A stretch of DNA of 64,000 bases from CAVPDA01 sp963702495 (GCA_963702495.1 CAVPDA010000001.1:22919-86918); one strand, 5' to 3'; counted from the first letter of the stretch, positions 18,127-27,322 are shown. Notes: a model not told the origin generated them from the letters alone. Numbers and translations: made by a program.

Positions 18127-18924
18127 TCATGACTTGCCGCGGTAGCGCTTGAACCAGCCGAGTCCGGCGGAGGTCCCGCCGGGGCCGGTGCGCGCCGGAC
18201 GATACTCGCAACCCACCCACCCTGCATACCCGAGATGGTCCAGCAGGTCGAACAGGTACGGGTAATTGACTTCCCCCGTATCGGGTTCGTTGCGCTCGGG
18301 CACACTGGCAACCTGCACGTGGCCGATCCTGTCCTGGTAGTGCTCGAACTTCTTGGTGAGGTCGCCCTCGACGATCTGGGCGTGATAGAAGTCCATCTGC
18401 ACCGCGAGGTTGGGCGCCCCCACCTCGGCCACGACGGCGTGCGCCTCGTCCTGGCGATTGAGGAAATAGCCGGGTATGTCGCGCGGATTGATCGGCTCGA
18501 TGAGCAGCATGACGCCGTGTTCGGCGAGACGCGCCGCAGCCGTCCGCAGATTGGCGAGGTAGGTGGCGTGCATCGCCGCCGGGTCCATGCCCTCGCGGAC
18601 GACGCCGGCCATGGCATGCACCCGCCGGCAGTCGAGCGCCTTGGCATAGGCGATGGCCTGATCGATGCTGGCGGCAAACTCCGCCTCGCGGCCGGGCAAG
18701 GCGGCAAGCCCTCGTTCGCCGCCGGCGAAATCGCCGGGGTACAGGTTGAAGAGCACCTGGGCCACATGATGCTGACGCAGGAGCGCCGCGATCGTGTCCG
18801 CCGCGCAGTCGTAGGGGAACAGATATTCGACGCCCCGAAAGCCGTCCGCCGCCGCAGCGGCGAAGCGGTCGAGAAAAGGCATGTCCGTGTACATCATCGA
18901 CAGATTGGCGGCGAATCTAGGCAT
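18127..18924 (-). CDS. hyi: hydroxypyruvate isomerase
   Basis: 265-aa TIM-barrel enzyme of the Hyi/OtnI family, interconverting hydroxypyruvate and tartronate semialdehyde. It shows the standard start MPRFAANLSMMYTDMPFLDR, the barrel strand MLLIEPINPRDIPGYFLNRQ with the metal-binding Glu, VQMDFYHAQIVEGDL (Asp and His), GHVQVASVPERNEPDTGEVNY, and WVGCEYRPARTGPGGTSAGL near the C terminus. Length is typical. Works with the glycerate kinase at 13.8 kb. Confidence 0.9.
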   Translation of the reverse strand: MPRFAANLSMMYTDMPFLDRFAAAAADGFRGVEYLFPYDCAADTIAALLRQHHVAQVLFNLYPGDFAGGERGLAALPGREAEFAASIDQAIAYAKALDCRRVHAMAGVVREGMDPAAMHATYLANLRTAAARLAEHGVMLLIEPINPRDIPGYFLNRQDEAHAVVAEVGAPNLAVQMDFYHAQIVEGDLTKKFEHYQDRIGHVQVASVPERNEPDTGEVNYPYLFDLLDHLGYAGWVGCEYRPARTGPGGTSAGLGWFKRYRGKS

Positions 18925-18995
18925 GGCCTTTCCCTGATCTCAGCGGTGGTTCCCCAAACGGCGGTGCAGGCGTCTTGCGATGCGGTCGAGGCTGC

Positions 18996-20054
18996 CTACG
19001 CCTTCACGCGATCATCGTTCAGCCAGGACTCCAGCAGCGTGTACGCCACCGCCAGAACGACCGGCCCCACGAATATGCCGACCAGCCCGAAGCCGATCAG
19101 GCCGCCGATGACGCCGGCGAGTATCAGCAGCAACGGCAGGTCGGCGCCCTTCCGGATGAGTATAGGGCGCAGGAAATTGTCCAGGCTGCCGACCAGCAGC
19201 GTCCACACCAGGAGGAACGTTCCCCAGCCCGAGTCGCCGCTCCAGTAGAGCCAGATCACCGCCGGCACCAGAACCAGGATCGGACCGAGTTGCGCGATGC
19301 ACAGCATGAACATCACGGCGGTGAGGATGGGGGCAAACGGCACCCCCGCAACCGCCAGTCCGATGCCGCCCAGCAGCGACTGGACGATCGCCGTCACCCC
19401 GACACCGAGCGCCACGCCGCGGATGGCCTGCCCTGCCAGGCGTACCGAACTTTCGCCGCGCTCGCCTGCCAGGCGCCATCCGAAGCGACGGGCGGTTGCC
19501 GCCGCCTGCTCCCCGCCCGCATACATGACAGCCGAGAGAATTACGGTCAGCAGGAACTGCACGAATACCAAGCCGAAGCTGCCGACCTCGGATACGAACC
19601 ACCTGGTCACGACGGCGGCATAGGGTGCCGCCTTCGCCACGAGTCCATGAACGCCTGCGTCGGCAAGCTGCTGCCAGCCCAGAACCAGCTTCGCGCCGAC
19701 GAACGGCAGCCGGCCGAGCCAGTCCGGCGGCGCCGGTACCTGGAACACCGCGAGCGCTTTCGCCCAGCCGACGATCTGGTCCGCGTTCTCGACGATGGTG
19801 CCGATGGCGAGCGAAAGCGGAACCACCAATACCAGCAGGAGTACGAGCGTCATGACGGCGACCGCCAGCGACCGCCGGTTCCAGAGACCCGCCTGCACTT
19901 TCAGCATGAGCGGCCAGGTCGAGACAACCACCATCGTCGCCCAGACGACCGCCGCCAGGAACGGCCGCAGGATCCAGAACGAAACGGCGATCAGGCCGGC
20001 GATGAAAAGCACGGCGAGTGTGGTGCGGGTGAGATCGCGTTGAAGTTCGGTCAT
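18996..20054 (-). CDS. AI-2E-family (PerM-like) membrane permease
   Basis: 352-aa protein with about eight membrane segments, seen as hydrophobic runs at the N terminus (TLAVLFIAGLIAVSFWILRP, then AAVVWATMVVVS) and in the C-terminal half, including LILAGVIGGLIGFGLVGIFV. These fit the AI-2E transporter/PerM family. The substrate cannot be told from sequence. It lies 71 bp upstream of the hydroxypyruvate isomerase start on the same strand and may share its transcript. Confidence 0.82.
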   Translation of the reverse strand: MTELQRDLTRTTLAVLFIAGLIAVSFWILRPFLAAVVWATMVVVSTWPLMLKVQAGLWNRRSLAVAVMTLVLLLVLVVPLSLAIGTIVENADQIVGWAKALAVFQVPAPPDWLGRLPFVGAKLVLGWQQLADAGVHGLVAKAAPYAAVVTRWFVSEVGSFGLVFVQFLLTVILSAVMYAGGEQAAATARRFGWRLAGERGESSVRLAGQAIRGVALGVGVTAIVQSLLGGIGLAVAGVPFAPILTAVMFMLCIAQLGPILVLVPAVIWLYWSGDSGWGTFLLVWTLLVGSLDNFLRPILIRKGADLPLLLILAGVIGGLIGFGLVGIFVGPVVLAVAYTLLESWLNDDRVKA

Positions 20055-20219
20055 GGCTGCATGTCCGGGTAAGGTATGAGATCTAGGACTCGAAGCCCAT
20101 CCCCGAAGCGCCGGCAGGCGCGAGTGCCGCGTCCGGCCGGCCCGGATCAGGTGCGGGGCGCAGAGAACATGCGACGCGGCGCACTGCGGCTCCCGTCGCC
20201 GGCGCGGACCGACGGCACG

Positions 20220-20486
20220 TCACTTCCCCTGGCTGGCGTCGCGCTTTCCCTGCTCGTAGGCGCGCTGCTGGCTTTGCTTGTGCTGATCATACAGATAGCC
20301 GCTGGCGGCGCCGACGCCGGCACCGATCAGCGCGCCCGTGCTGCCGTCGATCAGCGCACCGCCGGCCGCCCCGATGGCGGCGCCGCTGAGGGTGCGCTGC
20401 TGGGTTGAACTCATGCTCGCACAACCGGTCAGCCCAGTGGTCGCCGCGACGATGGCAGCGAGAACAACGGCCTGCTTCGCTTTCAT
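20220..20486 (-). CDS. glycine-zipper lipoprotein
   Basis: 88-aa lipoprotein. The lipobox is in ATTGLTGCASM, with cleavage before Cys22. A glycine zipper follows (LSGAAIGAAGGALIDGSTGA, then LIGAGVGAASGYLYDQ), and the tail is charged (HKQSQQRAYEQGKRDASQGK). This matches the small OsmB/YMGG-type outer-membrane lipoproteins of unknown function. Confidence 0.8.
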   Translation of the reverse strand: MKAKQAVVLAAIVAATTGLTGCASMSSTQQRTLSGAAIGAAGGALIDGSTGALIGAGVGAASGYLYDQHKQSQQRAYEQGKRDASQGK

Positions 20487-20523
20487 GCAATGTCTCCTGA
20501 AACGGGATAGGGAATTCCGCGAA

Positions 20524-20901
20524 TTACTTGGCGCAAGGGACGCGCTGCGCGAGAAAGCGGAACATCAGGTCGACGCCGGATTCCTTCAGGTACTGCGGAT
20601 TGGCCTTGGCCCAGGCGACCATTTCGCGGATCAGCGCATCGCGCGCCGGATACGGCTCCTTGAAGCAGATAAACTGCCGTTCCGGTTCCCTCTCCGTCCA
20701 CGCGGCGTAGAACTGGTAGGCGCCGTTGGCGAAGCCGTTGCAGAAACTGCTCGCCTCGATGTAGTACGGGCTGGCGGAGTCGGTGCTGCAGACGGTGACG
20801 AGATCCGCTCCCGTCTTGATGGTGAGCCGCTCGCCCGCGGCGAACGCCGACGCCGCGACGGCGAGGACGGCACAGCCCGCTGCGAAACTTGACACGCGCA
20901 T
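20524..20901 (-). CDS. Rap1a/Tai-like exported protein
   Basis: 125-aa protein with a signal peptide (MRVSSFAAGCAVLAVAASAF, then AA). The mature part resembles the Rap1a/Tai family: paired cysteines (VTVCSTDSA...SSFCNGFANGAYQFY...FICFKEPYPARDALIREMVA) and a C-terminal VPCAK. Family members include type VI secretion immunity proteins that block amidase effectors in the periplasm; many others are uncharacterised. An upstream ATG at 20913 is possible, but GGAG lies six bases before the ATG at 20901, which favours that start. No toxin gene is adjacent. Confidence 0.65.
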   Translation of the reverse strand: MRVSSFAAGCAVLAVAASAFAAGERLTIKTGADLVTVCSTDSASPYYIEASSFCNGFANGAYQFYAAWTEREPERQFICFKEPYPARDALIREMVAWAKANPQYLKESGVDLMFRFLAQRVPCAK

Positions 20902-20983
20902 ATCGATCTCCATGGCACGAACGAGCCAATATTATACGGCGCCCGGGTCGCGGCCGGCGCCGCACCCACACCGCGTGGCGATA

Positions 20984-21319
20984 TCAGGTCCGTCCCCTGC
21001 TCTCGTACTCCGCCCACAAGGCCCGGCCGAAGATCTTCCACACCGGTCCGCCGTGGGTCAGGAAACCCTCGCGGGCGCTCTCCTCCATGGTCTTGAGCAT
21101 CAGTGCCGCCAGTCCGAACAACTCCACCCTCGCCAGCGCCGTACGGTCGCCGTGGCTTGCAGCGGTCATGGTCCGATCGTGTTCCGCCGAAATGGCCTCG
21201 CGCGCCAGGGTGCGCACCTGAACCTCGTCCGACCAGTCGATGCCGAGCGCGATTCCCATACGTTCGATTTCCTGTTCCAGAGCCTTCACTTCCGCGGGGT
21301 AGTTCTCGAAGCCGCTCAT
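20984..21319 (-). CDS. hypothetical cytoplasmic protein
   Basis: 111-aa acidic, helical protein (MSGFENYPAEVKALEQEIER at the start; EGFLTHGGPVWKIFGRALWA near the end), not recognised. The ATG at 21319 follows AAGGAAAGGAAC, which sets the start although the frame is open further upstream. No membrane segment or signal peptide. The 82 bp to the next gene hold nothing clear. Confidence 0.65.
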   Translation of the reverse strand: MSGFENYPAEVKALEQEIERMGIALGIDWSDEVQVRTLAREAISAEHDRTMTAASHGDRTALARVELFGLAALMLKTMEESAREGFLTHGGPVWKIFGRALWAEYESRGRT

Positions 21320-21501
21320 GTTCCTTTCCTTCCTCGGCCCGGCAGCCTTCCGGGGAGTCCCAGCATACCCGCGAAAGCGGTGGCCGCGATGCCGATCCGC
21401 GCACCGTCGGCCAGGTCGCAAATCACCCGGCGACGGCGATGACTTGGGAGTAATATTCTGCCGCGAGGAGTCTTCAACGAAACCTGTGTCGGGAGGAAGT
21501 G

Positions 21502-23088
21502 ATGAATAAATTGAACTGGACAGCGCTCCTAACGATTCTGGCGGCGTCATCGGGCATGGCGAGCACGCAGCAGGACGCGCCACTGTCCTCGGCGGACGCC
21601 GCCACACCTGCCGCTCAACCCGCTGAAGTCAAGCTGGCCGCCGTCGAAGCCGCGGGCAAAGCGGCCGACAAACCCGCGACTCCAGCCGCCAGTACGGCTG
21701 CTGCCGCCAATCCGGCCTGTCCGCCCGCGGCGGCGAACGCGCCCGCCGCGGCCCCAGCGCCTGCCCCAGCGCCTGCCTCTGCCGCCAAGACCGTCCGCCG
21801 CAAGGCACCGGCGGCGGCCACAGCGCCCGCCGCCCCGGCCCGCGGCCCGACGCCGGGTGCATACGCCTACGGCTATGCTCCACGCTACGCCATGCCGCCG
21901 GGGTACGGCACCGCGCCGGCCTATGCGCCGGGGTACGGCTACTATTCCGGGTACGGCGCCGCACCGGCCTATGGCTATTACCCCGGCTATTGGAGAGGGC
22001 CGGCATATCCCGTCCACCGCCGGCCCTGGGCCGGTCCGGCCTACGTCGCTCCGCCCGCCTACGCCGCTGCCCCTGCCTACGGATACGCTCCGGGTTACGG
22101 CGGAGAGCCCGCCCAGGGCACGCGGGGATACCAGTACAGTTACCGCGACGATTCCGTGCCGGGCTATGGCGCCGGGCCGGGTTATGAATACGCCTACGGA
22201 CCGGGATACGGCTACGGCTCCGGTCCAGGCTATGACTATTCGTACGGGTATGATTTCGATCCGGGCAATGGCTATGGTGCGACGCCGGCGAACCGCGATG
22301 GGTATGGGTACGGCGGCTGGGACGACTCCTGGCGCAATACCTACAACGCCTGGGACAGCAATTGGCCGGACCAGCCCGCGGCATGGAATGATTCGTGGGG
22401 CGGCGATTACGGCAGCCGTGCAGCGGTCGGGGGTTGGAACGACAATCCTTGGAACAGCGGATACGGCAATACCCAGGCGCAGGGCGCTGCAGCAAACAGT
22501 CAGAGTCAGGGAAATCCAGGCTACGGGTCCGGCCAGAATCAATGGAGCGACGATCCGTGGGGCGGCACTGCGGCGGCTCGCAACTGGCAAAACAATCAAT
22601 GGAATCGTGGGTACGCCTCCGAAGGCAATCAATGGAACCGCGACTACGCGTCCGGCCCCGATGGGCAATGGCGTGACGACTTCTGGAACGACGCCCCATG
22701 GTACGGCACTGGCGTTAACCGGCAGTGGGAGCCGGGCTACGGCTACGGATCGGGTTACGGCAACTGGAATGACGAGTCCTGGGGCGCCGCCCCCGGCGGC
22801 CGCGGCTGGGACAGCAACCAATGGAACCGCGGTAACGCCTATGGATCTGGCGACTCCCGCTGGCGCGACGACTTCTGGGGTGAGGCTCCGTGGTATGGCG
22901 CAGGCGACAACCGTTGGAGCGGAGCTCCGGTCGGCCGCGCCTGGGATTCCGATCCTTGGAATCGCGGCTACGGCTTCGCCGATTCCCCGTGGCGCGACGA
23001 CTTCTGGGGCGGCAATCCGGTCAACCGCGGCCCGGGCGCCGATCAGTGGGCCAGCGCTTATGGCCCCGGCTATGGCGGGTGGCGTTAG
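21502..23088 (+). CDS. large secreted Gly/Tyr/Trp-rich protein, sulfur-globule-like
   Basis: 528-aa low-complexity exported protein. GGGAGGAAGTG lies directly before ATG 21502. A signal-like N terminus (NKLNWTALLTILAASSGMAS) leads to an Ala/Pro stretch (to about residue 115), then Tyr-Gly-Pro-rich sequence (AYGYYPGYWRGPAYP) to about 270, then Trp/Asn/Asp-rich repeats. The motif WRDDFW recurs at roughly 55-residue spacing, each time near NQWNRG or DPWNRG and often APWYG. Composition resembles sulfur-globule envelope proteins but the length is much greater, so it may instead be a structural or cell-surface protein. Confidence 0.6.
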   Translation: MNKLNWTALLTILAASSGMASTQQDAPLSSADAATPAAQPAEVKLAAVEAAGKAADKPATPAASTAAAANPACPPAAANAPAAAPAPAPAPASAAKTVRRKAPAAATAPAAPARGPTPGAYAYGYAPRYAMPPGYGTAPAYAPGYGYYSGYGAAPAYGYYPGYWRGPAYPVHRRPWAGPAYVAPPAYAAAPAYGYAPGYGGEPAQGTRGYQYSYRDDSVPGYGAGPGYEYAYGPGYGYGSGPGYDYSYGYDFDPGNGYGATPANRDGYGYGGWDDSWRNTYNAWDSNWPDQPAAWNDSWGGDYGSRAAVGGWNDNPWNSGYGNTQAQGAAANSQSQGNPGYGSGQNQWSDDPWGGTAAARNWQNNQWNRGYASEGNQWNRDYASGPDGQWRDDFWNDAPWYGTGVNRQWEPGYGYGSGYGNWNDESWGAAPGGRGWDSNQWNRGNAYGSGDSRWRDDFWGEAPWYGAGDNRWSGAPVGRAWDSDPWNRGYGFADSPWRDDFWGGNPVNRGPGADQWASAYGPGYGGWR

Positions 23089-23128
23089 CGCGACGGAGAT
23101 TCGGGCGCGGCGGTGTCGACGCCGCGCC

Positions 23129-24115
23129 CTAAGCGGACCTGCGGAAGCGGCTTCCCGGGCGGACGGCACCTGCCCGCTGGAAAGGCTGCAACGCTTCGAC
23201 CTGGACTTCGCGCGCCAAGCGTTCCACGTCCGCGCGCGTCACTTCTGCCGCCATAGGCGTGAGCGCGTTGGCGCTTCCGGCCGCAGTGCCCCAGCGGCAG
23301 GCTTCGCCCAAGTCGGCGCCGCGCAACAGTTGCCACACCAACGCCGCCGCTACCGCATCGCCGGATCCGATCGGATTCCGCGCTGCGATCCGTGGCGGCA
23401 CCACGCGCCAGAATCTCTGCCCATCGAACGCGAGCGTCGGGCCATTACCGCTGGAAACCACCACCCGCGTCGCGCCCAACTCCCATAGGTCGCGCATGGC
23501 CTGCTGTACGGCCGGTTCATCCGGGAGATCGCGCCCCATGGTGACGCACAGTTCGTCAAGGTTCGGCTTGACGAGGTCGGGATTCCCCTTCAGCGCCTCC
23601 GCCAGCGCCGGTCCCTGGGCGTCGACCACGGCCAATACGCCGGCCTTGCGCGCGGCGCGGGTGCATCGCAGGTAGAAATCCGCCGGCCCGCCGGGGGTCA
23701 GACTTCCCGACATCACCGCCGCCCGGCAGCTTCCGACGCGTTCCCGGAACAGCGACAGAAGCCGCTCGTACTCCGTCGCTTCGACGGGCCGGCTCTCCTC
23801 CACCAATTCCGTCGCCGTGCCCGAGTCTTCGTCCAGTGCGGTCAAGCACTGCCGCGTTTCAGCAGGCACCGGCACGAATTCCATCCAGATACCGCGTTGC
23901 GCCAAGTGCGAGCGCAGCCATGCGCCGCGCTCACCGCCGAGGAAACCCATGGCCAGCGGTGATTCCCCCAGCGCGTGCAATACCTTCGCTACATTCACCG
24001 ACTTGCCGCCTGCGCCGTCGATGGTGGTGGTGGCACGATGGACGCCATCGAGCACCAGGCGGCGGAAGACCATCACGCGCTGGACGGCGGGGGTAGGTCC
24101 GAGACACAGGATCAT
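23129..24115 (-). CDS. PfkB-family sugar-phosphate kinase (1-phosphofructokinase-like)
   Basis: 328-aa ribokinase-fold kinase. The start ILCLGPTPAVQRVMVFRRLV and early GAGGKSVNVAKVLHALGESP are the substrate-binding signature of the FruK/LacC/PfkB group. The anion hole and catalytic Asp are in RNPIGSGDAVAAALVWQLLR (GSGD). VKPNLDELC is the second conserved block. It probably phosphorylates fructose-1-phosphate, fructose-6-phosphate or tagatose-6-phosphate; the sequence alone does not decide. No phosphotransferase genes are nearby. Convergent with the Gly/Tyr-rich gene and divergent from the next. Confidence 0.82.
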   Translation of the reverse strand: MILCLGPTPAVQRVMVFRRLVLDGVHRATTTIDGAGGKSVNVAKVLHALGESPLAMGFLGGERGAWLRSHLAQRGIWMEFVPVPAETRQCLTALDEDSGTATELVEESRPVEATEYERLLSLFRERVGSCRAAVMSGSLTPGGPADFYLRCTRAARKAGVLAVVDAQGPALAEALKGNPDLVKPNLDELCVTMGRDLPDEPAVQQAMRDLWELGATRVVVSSGNGPTLAFDGQRFWRVVPPRIAARNPIGSGDAVAAALVWQLLRGADLGEACRWGTAAGSANALTPMAAEVTRADVERLAREVQVEALQPFQRAGAVRPGSRFRRSA

Positions 24116-24341
24116 GAGTTTGCTCCGACTTCATCTTGGACTGACGCGACCGCCTCCATGCAGAGCCGGCGCCGATCGACGGTCCGATCTTGCCACAGCC
24201 GCCGCGCACTGCCTGCGACGGCCGTCACGGCAATGCCTCCCTCGATTGCTCGCACGAGAATGTCGGGCGTCCGCCCGCGGGTTCGATAGCTGTTGGATAA
24301 TCCCGCCTCAAGCGAACAGAGCGTAGCAATACCACCACGCC

Positions 24342-24950
24342 ATGATGATCGGCTCCCTGCCCCACAACGTTGCCCTCGCCGCCCATCCGCAGGCGCGCAG
24401 CCCGTCGGTGTATGGCGTCCAGGTGCGCCTCGCTGCGGCGCCCGGCAGATGCCTTGCCCTCACCTATTCTCTCGCCGGCGAGCTTTGCCGTCTGCGTATT
24501 CCCCATCCGCTGCCGCCAAGCCGGGCGGACGGGCTTTGGCGCCATACCTGCCTCGAGGTCTTTGTTGCGGTGAAGGGGAAAGCAGCGTACGCCGAGCTCA
24601 ACCTGGCGCCCTCCGGCCAGTGGGCGGCCTATGCCTTTCGCATCTATCGCGACGGTGCGCCGTTGCCGCAGGAGATGAATCCGGAGATCGCCGTGCGCCG
24701 TCTCCCCGCTGGGCTCGAACTCGATGCCGTCGTTCGCCTGGATCGCCTGCTGCCGTCGTGGCGCGCGCGCGGCCGCCTGCGCGTCGGCCTGTCCGCGGTG
24801 GTGGAGGACGAGGCCGGTGTCCTCTCCTACTGGGCGATCGCGCATCCGCCGGGGGCACCCGATTTCCATCATCCACATGCCTTCGCCCTGGAACTCGATG
24901 CGCCGCAAATGGCGGCGATCAGCGATCCGGCGCCGGGGGTGAACCCATGA
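24342..24950 (+). CDS. DOMON-like domain protein
   Basis: 202-aa beta-rich protein with a DOMON-like fold, as in carbohydrate- or heme-binding domains: ALTYSLAGELCRLRIPHPLP, DGLWRHTCLEVFVAVKGKAA, YAELNLAPSGQWAAYAFRIY. No signal peptide is apparent. The stop overlaps the DUF1343 start in an ATGA. This pairing recurs in proteobacteria and points to work on cell-wall or sugar substrates together with the next protein. A second ATG one codon later is possible. Confidence 0.72.
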   Translation: MMIGSLPHNVALAAHPQARSPSVYGVQVRLAAAPGRCLALTYSLAGELCRLRIPHPLPPSRADGLWRHTCLEVFVAVKGKAAYAELNLAPSGQWAAYAFRIYRDGAPLPQEMNPEIAVRRLPAGLELDAVVRLDRLLPSWRARGRLRVGLSAVVEDEAGVLSYWAIAHPPGAPDFHHPHAFALELDAPQMAAISDPAPGVNP

Positions 24951-26152
24951 AATTCGGCATCGACCGACTGCTGGAACAGCCGACGCTGCGCAGGCCGCTG
25001 GCGGGACGCCGCGTGGCCCTGCTCGCCCATCCTGCTTCGGTGACGCGCCACCTCACGCATTCGCTCGACGCCCTTGCCGCACTCGATGACATCGAGCTGG
25101 TCGCCGCATTCGGCCCACAACACGGACTGCGTGGTGACAAACAGGACAACATGATCGAGTCGCCGGATTACCGCGACCCGGTGCACGGCATCCCGGTCTT
25201 CAGTCTCTATGGAAAGGTGCGCCGTCCGACAGCGGAAATGATGGACACCTTCGACGTGCTGCTGGTCGATCTGCAGGATCTGGGCTGCCGCATCTACACG
25301 TTCGTGACGACGCTGCGCTACGTCCTGGAAGCGGCCGCCGAGCACGGCAAAGCGGTCTGGGTTCTGGACCGTCCCAATCCGGCCGGTCGTCCCGTGGAGG
25401 GGCTGCGGCTGCGTACGGGCTGGGAGAGCTTCGTCGGCGCGGGGCCGCTGCCGATGCGCCACGGCATCACGCTGGGAGAACTCGCCATTTGGTTCGTGCG
25501 CTCCCTGCGTCTGGACGTGGACTGCGAAGTGGTGCGCATGGACCGCTGGGAGAGCGCGAGCGGCCCCGGCTTCGGCTGGCCACTCGCCCGTCGCCCGTGG
25601 GTGAATCCGAGTCCGAACGCCTCCAACGTGTGGATGGCCCGCTGCTATGCCGGTACCGTGATGCTGGAAGGCACCACGCTGTCGGAAGGGCGCGGCACGA
25701 CCCGCCCGCTGGAACTGTTCGGGGCGCCCGACATCGAGCCGCGCGCCCTCGTCGAACGCATGGCGGCGCTCGCTCCTCAATGGATGCGCGGTTGCCGACT
25801 TCGGGAGTGCTGGTTCGAGCCCATGTTCCACAAGCATGCCGGGAAACTTTGCGCAGGCATCCAGATCCACGTCGACGACGACGCCTACGACCATGGCGCG
25901 TTTCGACCATGGCGCCTGCAAGCCCTCGCCTTCAAGGCGCTGCGCAGCCTGCGCCCGGAATATGAGCTGTGGCGCGACTTTCCATACGAGTACGAGTTCG
26001 AGCGCCTGGCCATCGATCTCATCAACGGTAGCGAACTGTTGCGCCTATGGGTGGACGATCCCGCCGCCGGGCCGGAAGATCTGGAGGCAGCGGCGTGTTC
26101 TGATGAGGCGTCGTGGGTCGAGGAGCGTGCCTCTGTCCTTCTCTATCGTTGA
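24947..26152 (+). CDS. DUF1343 protein (YbbC/NamZ-like)
   Basis: 401-aa DUF1343 protein; the family includes the exo-N-acetylmuramidase NamZ. Landmarks are FGIDRLLEQPTLRRPLAGRR, GPQHGLRGDKQDNMIESPDY, DVLLVDLQDLGCRIYTFVTT, VLDRPNPAGRPVEGLRL, LPMRHGITLGELA, the MLEGTTLSEGRGTTRPLELF loop, and FEPMFHKHAGKLCAGIQIHV. No signal peptide is visible, unlike exported members. The frame is open further upstream, but the ATGA overlap with the DOMON-like gene and a typical family N terminus set the start at 24947. Likely role: release or recycling of cell-wall amino sugars. Confidence 0.85.
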   Translation: MKFGIDRLLEQPTLRRPLAGRRVALLAHPASVTRHLTHSLDALAALDDIELVAAFGPQHGLRGDKQDNMIESPDYRDPVHGIPVFSLYGKVRRPTAEMMDTFDVLLVDLQDLGCRIYTFVTTLRYVLEAAAEHGKAVWVLDRPNPAGRPVEGLRLRTGWESFVGAGPLPMRHGITLGELAIWFVRSLRLDVDCEVVRMDRWESASGPGFGWPLARRPWVNPSPNASNVWMARCYAGTVMLEGTTLSEGRGTTRPLELFGAPDIEPRALVERMAALAPQWMRGCRLRECWFEPMFHKHAGKLCAGIQIHVDDDAYDHGAFRPWRLQALAFKALRSLRPEYELWRDFPYEYEFERLAIDLINGSELLRLWVDDPAAGPEDLEAAACSDEASWVEERASVLLYR

Positions 26153-26399
26153 ATATTCGCCGTCGCAGACGGCCGAACGGCTCGCCGGCATGGCCGGAAC
26201 ACCTTCTGCCGAATCATCCCCCGTCCCGCCAGTCTGATCAGAGAACAGTGCCGGTGCTGCGCGAAAGTCCCAATGCGCCGCTGCCATGTGCCCGCTGCCG
26301 GATGCGTGCGCGACAGCATGAGTGCGCCGTGTACGGCCCTTCGCCAGAGGGCGTGTGAGATGCGTTGCGCAAGTGCACGGGGTGTATGCGGGATGGGGG

Positions 26400-26428
26400 T
26401 TGACATGAACATTAGAAATTGCTAATGT
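26400..26428 (+). promoter_or_regulatory. sigma-70 promoter with palindromic operator
   Basis: TTGACA (26400-26405), a 17-base spacer and TAATGT (26423-26428) form a strong promoter, 118 bp before the TPR gene. A perfect inverted repeat, ACATTAG-AAATTG-CTAATGT (26409-26428), fills the spacer and -10 element, where a bound repressor would block polymerase. The 393-bp gap from 26153 holds nothing else convincing. Confidence 0.6.
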
Positions 26429-26545
26429 AATTATGTAGCGTTATGGTGTTGTGCCGTTCAACAGGGGGAGTCAACAGAGTGCCATGACAATGCGCCCCTC
26501 GCGAACCGGTCCGGATCCCCTTTTCATTCATTCAGGAGGAAGGCT

Positions 26546-27163
26546 ATGGAAGCGCAAGTAGCGAACGAAGCGGTGGTGCAGACGCCATCGACCGAATCCA
26601 ATCCGAAACAAAAAACCTCTCTGCTGAAGCGGACACCGAAATGGGCGCTGTATGCGTTGGGTGGCCTGATCGTGGCGGCTGTCCTGGCATTCGGTTATAC
26701 CCAACACTGGTTCAAGCTGGGCAAGTTCGGCAGCGCGGAGAAATCCGTTGAGGCGGTGAGCGCCGTGGCACCCGCTACCGCGCCAGTAGCGGCGCCGGAA
26801 GCTGCACCGGCCGCAGTGGCTGCATCCGACGAGGGCCTGGTAAAGGCACGTCAAGCCTACGCTTCGGGCGACGTGCAAGGCGCAATCAACGCGTACCGGG
26901 AACTGCTGACCAAGAACCCAAACGACATCGGCGCCATGGGAGAACTCGGCAACGTGCTGTATGCGACCGGCGGCAGTACGCAAGCCGCCCAGACCTACTT
27001 CGACGCAGCGAACTTGGCGCTCGCGCAGGGAAACCAACAGGTGGCCGAGACTCTGCTGCCGGTGATCGAAGAGGGCAATCCGATGTTGGCCGACCAACTG
27101 CATGACAAGCTGTTCGACGCCCAAATGCGTGCAGATGGTTTCAACCCCGAGCAGCAAGGCTAA
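26546..27163 (+). CDS. membrane-anchored TPR protein
   Basis: 205-aa protein. A basic N-terminal region (to residue 35) is followed by one membrane helix (WALYALGGLIVAAVLAFGYT), an Ala/Pro linker to about 92, and two TPR-like repeats (LVKARQAYASGDVQGAINAY, then MGELGNVLYATGGSTQAAQT). The TPR part would be periplasmic. AGGAGGAAGGCT gives a strong ribosome site. It sits first in the row of sulfur-globule-like genes behind the operator-controlled promoter, and might help their export or assembly; this is inference. Confidence 0.7.
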   Translation: MEAQVANEAVVQTPSTESNPKQKTSLLKRTPKWALYALGGLIVAAVLAFGYTQHWFKLGKFGSAEKSVEAVSAVAPATAPVAAPEAAPAAVAASDEGLVKARQAYASGDVQGAINAYRELLTKNPNDIGAMGELGNVLYATGGSTQAAQTYFDAANLALAQGNQQVAETLLPVIEEGNPMLADQLHDKLFDAQMRADGFNPEQQG

Positions 27164-27322
27164 GACCCACCGTACGACCCGCGGCCCGATCCGCACTTCA
27201 GGAATCGGGACCAGGGTCCGACCCGGTCAGCCAACGCGCAGCGGCTAGGTTAGTTCCTCGGGGATCTGCACGGTTGGCGCAATGAGTGCATGTAACTGCT
27301 AATCTTTTCTTTGGAGAGAGTG

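Noticed and set aside
21547..23169. A 540-codon minus-strand frame opposite the Gly/Tyr-rich protein
   Set aside because: Low-complexity sense sequence leaves the reverse frame open; no start signal or recognisable domain, while the sense gene has a ribosome site and signal-like N terminus.
24293..24946. Upstream extension of the DUF1343 frame
   Set aside because: The frame is open, but this part is a shifted reading of the DOMON-like gene; the ATGA at 24947 is the natural start.
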